64,000 bases of DNA, taken from positions 186,001 through 250,000 of the forward strand of contig NZ_AP022583.1 in assembly GCF_010731635.1 (NCBI RefSeq), written 5' to 3'. Origin of the DNA: Mycobacterium noviomagense (GTDB lineage: Bacteria; Actinomycetota; Actinomycetes; Mycobacteriales; Mycobacteriaceae). The position numbers and the translations under genes are program-made. Shown piece after piece: positions 60,520 to 64,000 of this stretch; position 1 is the stretch's first letter, and the number at the start of each line of letters is the position of its first letter. The notes beneath the pieces are model-generated. The model worked only from the letters and a program-made list of their open reading frames with translations, was not told the DNA's origin and searched no databases.

Positions 60520-61179
60520 TCAGCGCAATACCAGCGCTGGGTCGCCGCGACGGCGATAGACCGATCCGAAGCGAGCGTCGATCCGTAACCAGAACGGCAG
60601 AATCCGCACTCGCACAATCTCGTCCGCTTCGACAGCTTCCGGAGACTGCGGCAGGAATCCCATTGCCGTCAAAGCAAATACACATCGCATGGGTATCCCA
60701 ACGCTGATATCACCCGAGCTGACCGCGACGACCTCCTGGTCGAGCAAGGAGACCGGCGGACCGTGAGAGCTGCCATGATCCTTCGCTAGGCGCGCGCCGC
60801 GCTGCGCCAAATCCAGCATCACCCGGGCCGGTACGTCGTCGAGGTGGGTGAAGCCCGACTCCGGCGGCAACGCCCACCGCCATGAAGTGTCCATCGGAAA
60901 GCCCGGATCGACATGGCCCGAGCTATCCACAGCCGCAAGCCCGCGCGCCAATTGGTCTGCGCCGGCGGATAAATCGTCGGGCCGCACGGTGCCGGCCACC
61001 ACCCTGCTGGCCAAAACGTCGAATCCGGTTGCCACCCAGGCCGTCAGCAAGCCCCCGGGGCGAGCCCGTAGACGGATGACAGCAGCCTCGTCGAGGCGCA
61101 ACGCCCGGTCGACGAACGTGGCCAAGTCTTTGCGGTGAACTGGGTCGACCCAGAGTCCCCGCTCGGCTAGCGCGACCAC
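60520..61179 (-). CDS. Conserved hypothetical protein (Rv2474c-like)
   Basis: 219 aa from GTG 61179. It contains KDLATFVDRALRLDEAAVIR, RPGGLLTAWVATGFDVLASR and a C-terminal VRVRILPFWLRIDARFGSVY. No signal peptide, TM segment or known catalytic motif. The 5' end overlaps the thioesterase gene by 13 bp, so it belongs to the gdh-thioesterase unit. Its return marks the end of the accessory block. Confidence 0.8.
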   Translation of the reverse strand: MVALAERGLWVDPVHRKDLATFVDRALRLDEAAVIRLRARPGGLLTAWVATGFDVLASRVVAGTVRPDDLSAGADQLARGLAAVDSSGHVDPGFPMDTSWRWALPPESGFTHLDDVPARVMLDLAQRGARLAKDHGSSHGPPVSLLDQEVVAVSSGDISVGIPMRCVFALTAMGFLPQSPEAVEADEIVRVRILPFWLRIDARFGSVYRRRGDPALVLR

Positions 61180-61583
61180 CGCTGCAGGTATTCCCGTTGA
61201 TGCGACGACAGGCGCACCAGCCGCTGCTCTTTGATATGGACTGCAGCCAACTGCGTCTCGGCGATCACAGCCGGCTTCGACTCAGGCGCCGCCTCGACCG
61301 AGCGCACCTCATAACCGAGTGTGAAGTCGACTGCCCGCAGACGCTTTACCCAAATGGTCACCTGCAGAGGTGAATCCAGCAGCCGCAGCTGACCTTTGTA
61401 GCTGACCCGCACATCGGCGATCAATAGACCGATCGTCGTGATATCAGTTTCGAAAGGCTTCCGCAAGAACGGGATACGCGCCTCTTCAAGAATTGTCACC
61501 ATCGTCGCATGGTTGATGTGCTGGTACATGTCGATGTCCGACCACCGCACCGGGACAGCCGCGACGAACCCGCTGTCACTCAT
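61167..61583 (-). CDS. Acyl-CoA thioesterase (hot-dog fold, 4HBT type)
   Basis: 138 aa, the same length as Rv2475c. The 4HBT signature is [20 protein letters not shown], with the conserved Asp and His-Ile-Asn-His. It probably cleaves a fatty acyl-CoA or aromatic-CoA thioester in the cytosol. The ATG overlaps the gdh stop by 4 bp, so it is translated with gdh; a functional link between the two is not obvious. Confidence 0.9.
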   Translation of the reverse strand: MSDSGFVAAVPVRWSDIDMYQHINHATMVTILEEARIPFLRKPFETDITTIGLLIADVRVSYKGQLRLLDSPLQVTIWVKRLRAVDFTLGYEVRSVEAAPESKPAVIAETQLAAVHIKEQRLVRLSSHQREYLQRWSR

Positions 61584-64000
61584 CCGGACGATCCTCGCCC
61601 ACTGGTACGCGTCATGCGCCGAATCTGACGCGCCGCCACCGACAGTGCCGCCAAGTCCTTTTCCCCGCTTTCGTAGATTTCGATGAGGGTGCGGCGCGCG
61701 CGCTCCACCCTGGACGCGCTGGTGTGCTCCCATTCGGCGATCTTCTCTTCGCCGCTTTCGTCCGGCTCCCCTACTGCGAGCACATCGAAGCACAACGCCC
61801 GCAGGGAGGCGTAAATGTCGTCGCGAATCGCCAAGCGCGCCAAAGACTGCCAACGGTCATCTCGGGGAAGCGCCGATATCGCGGTCAGCAGACCATCGGT
61901 TCCCAGACGGTCCATCAACGCGAAGTAGGTGTCGGCCACCTCGGCCGGGTCGCGGTCTTCGATGTCCGCGATGTCGATGATGTCGAGCAGGCTGAAGCGG
62001 TACAGCCCGGCGGCAACCCTGTACGCCAGCTCTTCTGATGCCCCGTGTGAGGCGAACTGCCGGGCTTCCTTTTCCACGATGGCCTTGTCGTCGCCGCGCA
62101 ACCACTCCGACATTCGCGGCGTCAGCGCTTCCACCTTCTTCGCGAATCGGTTGATCTCGGCGCCCACGGCCAGCGGCTGCGGACGGTAGTTCAGCAGCCA
62201 GCGTCCGGCACGATCGATCAACCGGCGGGTGTCCAGCGTCATCCGGTCCGATGTCGCCACGGGCATGTCCGCCGCGCGGATCTGCCGCCACAGCTGCTCT
62301 ATGCCGAAAATGGCATCAGTGGCGACGTAGGTGCGTACCGCGTCAATGGGTTTGACGCCGACGTCTTCGGCGATTCGGTAGGCATAGGTGATACCAGCGG
62401 CATCGATCAGATCGTTGACCAGCATCGTGGTCACGATCTCGCGACGCAGCTGATGGGTGCGGATCTCCGGGCGAAAGCGCTCGCGCAGCACAGACGGGAA
62501 ATAGCGCGGCAATCGGGCAGCGAACACTTCCTGGTCAGGCAGGTCGGTGGCCAACACCTCGTCTTTGAGCGCCAGCTTCACGTGCGCCATCAACGTCGCT
62601 AGCTCGGGTGAGGTGAGCCCGATGCCGGCTTCGGCACGCCGCTGAATCTCCTTCTCCGATGGCAGCGCCTCGAGCTCGCGGCTGAGGCCGCGTTCGGCGA
62701 CCAGTTGCTTGATCTGCCGCTCATGCACATTGAGCAGGCTGGCCGCGTTGGCCCGGCTGGTGCCCATCAAATCGTTCTGGTCGGCGTTGTCGGTTAGCAC
62801 CAGTTCGCCGACCTCGTCGGTCATCGACTCCAGCAGTTGGGTACGGTCGTCCAGCTTGACCTTGCCAGCCGTGATCAGCGAGTCGATCAGGATCTTGATG
62901 TTGACCTCGTGGTCGGAACAGTCGACACCGGCCGAGTTGTCCAGCGCGTCGGTGTTGATCCGGCCCCCGCACAGGTCGAACTCGACGCGCCCCAGCGCGG
63001 TGACACCGAGGTTGCCGCCTTCGGCAATCACTTTGGCCCGCACCTGGTTGGCGTTGACACGCACGGGATCGTTGGCCCGGTCGCCGACGTCGGCGTCTGA
63101 CTCACTTTCGGCCTTGATGTAGGTGCCGATTCCGCCGTTGTACAACAGGTCCACCGGCGCGCGCAGAATTGCCCGGATCAAATTCGGCGGCGTCATCTCG
63201 CCGACGTCGTCGTCGATGCCGAGCGCGGCACGCACTTGGTCGCTGATCGGGATGGCTTTATGTGCACGGCTATAAACCCCGCCGCCGTCGCTGATCAGCG
63301 ACTTGTCGTAGTCGTCCCAACTGGAGCGGGGCATTTCGAACAACCGTCGCCGTTCTTCCCACGAGCGTGCGGTGTCTGGGTCCGGATCCAGGAAGATGTG
63401 ACGGTGATCGAAGGCGGCCAGCAAGCGAATGTGCTTGGACAGCAACATGCCGTTGCCGAACACGTCACCGCTCATGTCGCCGATCCCGACGACGGTGAAG
63501 TCCTCGGTCTGGGTGTCGACACCCATCTCGCGGAAATGCCGTTTGACCGATTCCCAAGTGCCCCTTGCGGTGATGCCCATCGCCTTGTGGTCGTAACCCA
63601 CCGAGCCACCGGAGGCGAACGCATCACCGAGCCAGAAGCCGTACGACTTGGCGACGTCGTTGGCGATGTCGGAGAACGTGGCGGTGCCCTTGTCGGCGGC
63701 CACCACCAGGTAGGCGTCGTCGCCGTCGCGGCGCACCACCCCGGGAGGAGCGCTGACCTCGCCGGTGGTGTGGTCGACGTTGTCGGTGACGTCGAGCAAC
63801 CCCGAAATGAACAGCTGGTAGCACGCAATGCCTTCATCGCGGATGGTGTCGCGGTCATTGGCGGCATCGCCGGTGCTCAACGGCGGCCGTTTGACGACGA
63901 ACCCGCCTTTGGCACCGACCGGCACGATCACAGCATTCTTGACGGCCTGCGCCTTGACCAGACCAAGGATCTCGGTTCGGAAATCCTCCCGACGATCCGA
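61580..64000 (-). CDS. gdh: NAD-dependent glutamate dehydrogenase, large (180-kDa) class (C-terminal part; runs off the right edge)
   Basis: Deaminates glutamate to 2-oxoglutarate; in mycobacteria it is held in check by GarA and PknG. The visible 806 codons cover the catalytic GDH domain ([39 protein letters not shown]) and the long C-terminal regulatory region. The frame is open to the window edge; ATG 63931 inside it is not the start. It is upstream of, and coupled to, the thioesterase gene. The product 2-oxoglutarate is also the substrate of korAB in this window. Confidence 0.95.
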   Translation of the reverse strand, partial: SDRREDFRTEILGLVKAQAVKNAVIVPVGAKGGFVVKRPPLSTGDAANDRDTIRDEGIACYQLFISGLLDVTDNVDHTTGEVSAPPGVVRRDGDDAYLVVAADKGTATFSDIANDVAKSYGFWLGDAFASGGSVGYDHKAMGITARGTWESVKRHFREMGVDTQTEDFTVVGIGDMSGDVFGNGMLLSKHIRLLAAFDHRHIFLDPDPDTARSWEERRRLFEMPRSSWDDYDKSLISDGGGVYSRAHKAIPISDQVRAALGIDDDVGEMTPPNLIRAILRAPVDLLYNGGIGTYIKAESESDADVGDRANDPVRVNANQVRAKVIAEGGNLGVTALGRVEFDLCGGRINTDALDNSAGVDCSDHEVNIKILIDSLITAGKVKLDDRTQLLESMTDEVGELVLTDNADQNDLMGTSRANAASLLNVHERQIKQLVAERGLSRELEALPSEKEIQRRAEAGIGLTSPELATLMAHVKLALKDEVLATDLPDQEVFAARLPRYFPSVLRERFRPEIRTHQLRREIVTTMLVNDLIDAAGITYAYRIAEDVGVKPIDAVRTYVATDAIFGIEQLWRQIRAADMPVATSDRMTLDTRRLIDRAGRWLLNYRPQPLAVGAEINRFAKKVEALTPRMSEWLRGDDKAIVEKEARQFASHGASEELAYRVAAGLYRFSLLDIIDIADIEDRDPAEVADTYFALMDRLGTDGLLTAISALPRDDRWQSLARLAIRDDIYASLRALCFDVLAVGEPDESGEEKIAEWEHTSASRVERARRTLIEIYESGEKDLAALSVAARQIRRMTRTSGRGSSG

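Overview
The window is high-GC actinobacterial chromosome and almost certainly comes from a non-tuberculous Mycobacterium. The markers are a resuscitation-promoting factor (rpfE), tandem clpP1/clpP2, truncated haemoglobin glbO, a mycothiol-type DsbA-like nitroreductase, F420-dependent enzyme families, type VII secretion-associated proteins, and the 180-kDa class of NAD-glutamate dehydrogenase. From memory of M. tuberculosis, the gene order follows Rv2434c to Rv2476c closely. The species cannot be fixed from the window alone.

Layout. 1-3 kb: an MscS-like channel overlapping a membrane-bound class III cyclase whose catalytic residues are partly lost. 3-10.7 kb: rbsK, a crotonase, a wrecked serine hydrolase, nadE, a cysteine hydrolase, a sirtuin and an SDR. 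10.8-22.3 kb: a leftward housekeeping block (proB, obg, rpmA, rplU, rne, ndk, DUF4233, folC, valS). 22.4-28.3 kb: a LysM plus bulb-lectin protein, a DUF937 protein, an Rv2449c-like reductase, an S9 peptidase and a FAD monooxygenase broken by an amber codon. 28.4-34 kb: rpfE with a strongly foldable leader, about 1 kb of AT-richer DNA without a convincing gene, mobA and korB/korA. 34-39.4 kb: clpX, mmuM, clpP2/clpP1 with a ClgR-like site, and tig. 39.4-50 kb: tRNA-Pro and tRNA-Gly, lipP, two paralogous small secreted proteins, nei, rpiB, an Rv2466c-like protein, pepN, DUF5130, a small membrane protein, an HNH nuclease, glbO and aglA.

50-60.5 kb is the accessory part, between aglA and the Rv2474c homologue. 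It starts with decayed genes (a methyltransferase remnant and a frameshifted DUF385 nitroreductase), followed by a TetR regulator and an F420/PPOX enzyme. Next comes a block related to type VII secretion: a DUF2563 small helical protein, a 650-aa exported alpha/beta hydrolase (DUF1023), and a lipoprotein starting 5 bp after it. Then come a Pro/Gly-rich protein, a second lipoprotein copy preceded by the vestigial last codons of a second hydrolase, a single-pass membrane protein, and a 741-aa protein with C-terminal DUF5632/DUF5631. The hydrolase-lipoprotein pair, with a second lipoprotein kept without its hydrolase, looks like an effector/immunity locus with an orphan immunity gene. That is the best candidate here for an undescribed system, and its function is inferred. 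60.5-64 kb returns to the core: the Rv2474c homologue, a hot-dog thioesterase and gdh, which runs off the window.

Four copies of a roughly 55-bp dispersed element (constant flanks, variable palindromic core) lie in intergenic gaps at 14.1, 17.3, 43.8 and 47.2 kb. No insertion sequence, CRISPR array, rRNA or integrase was seen.
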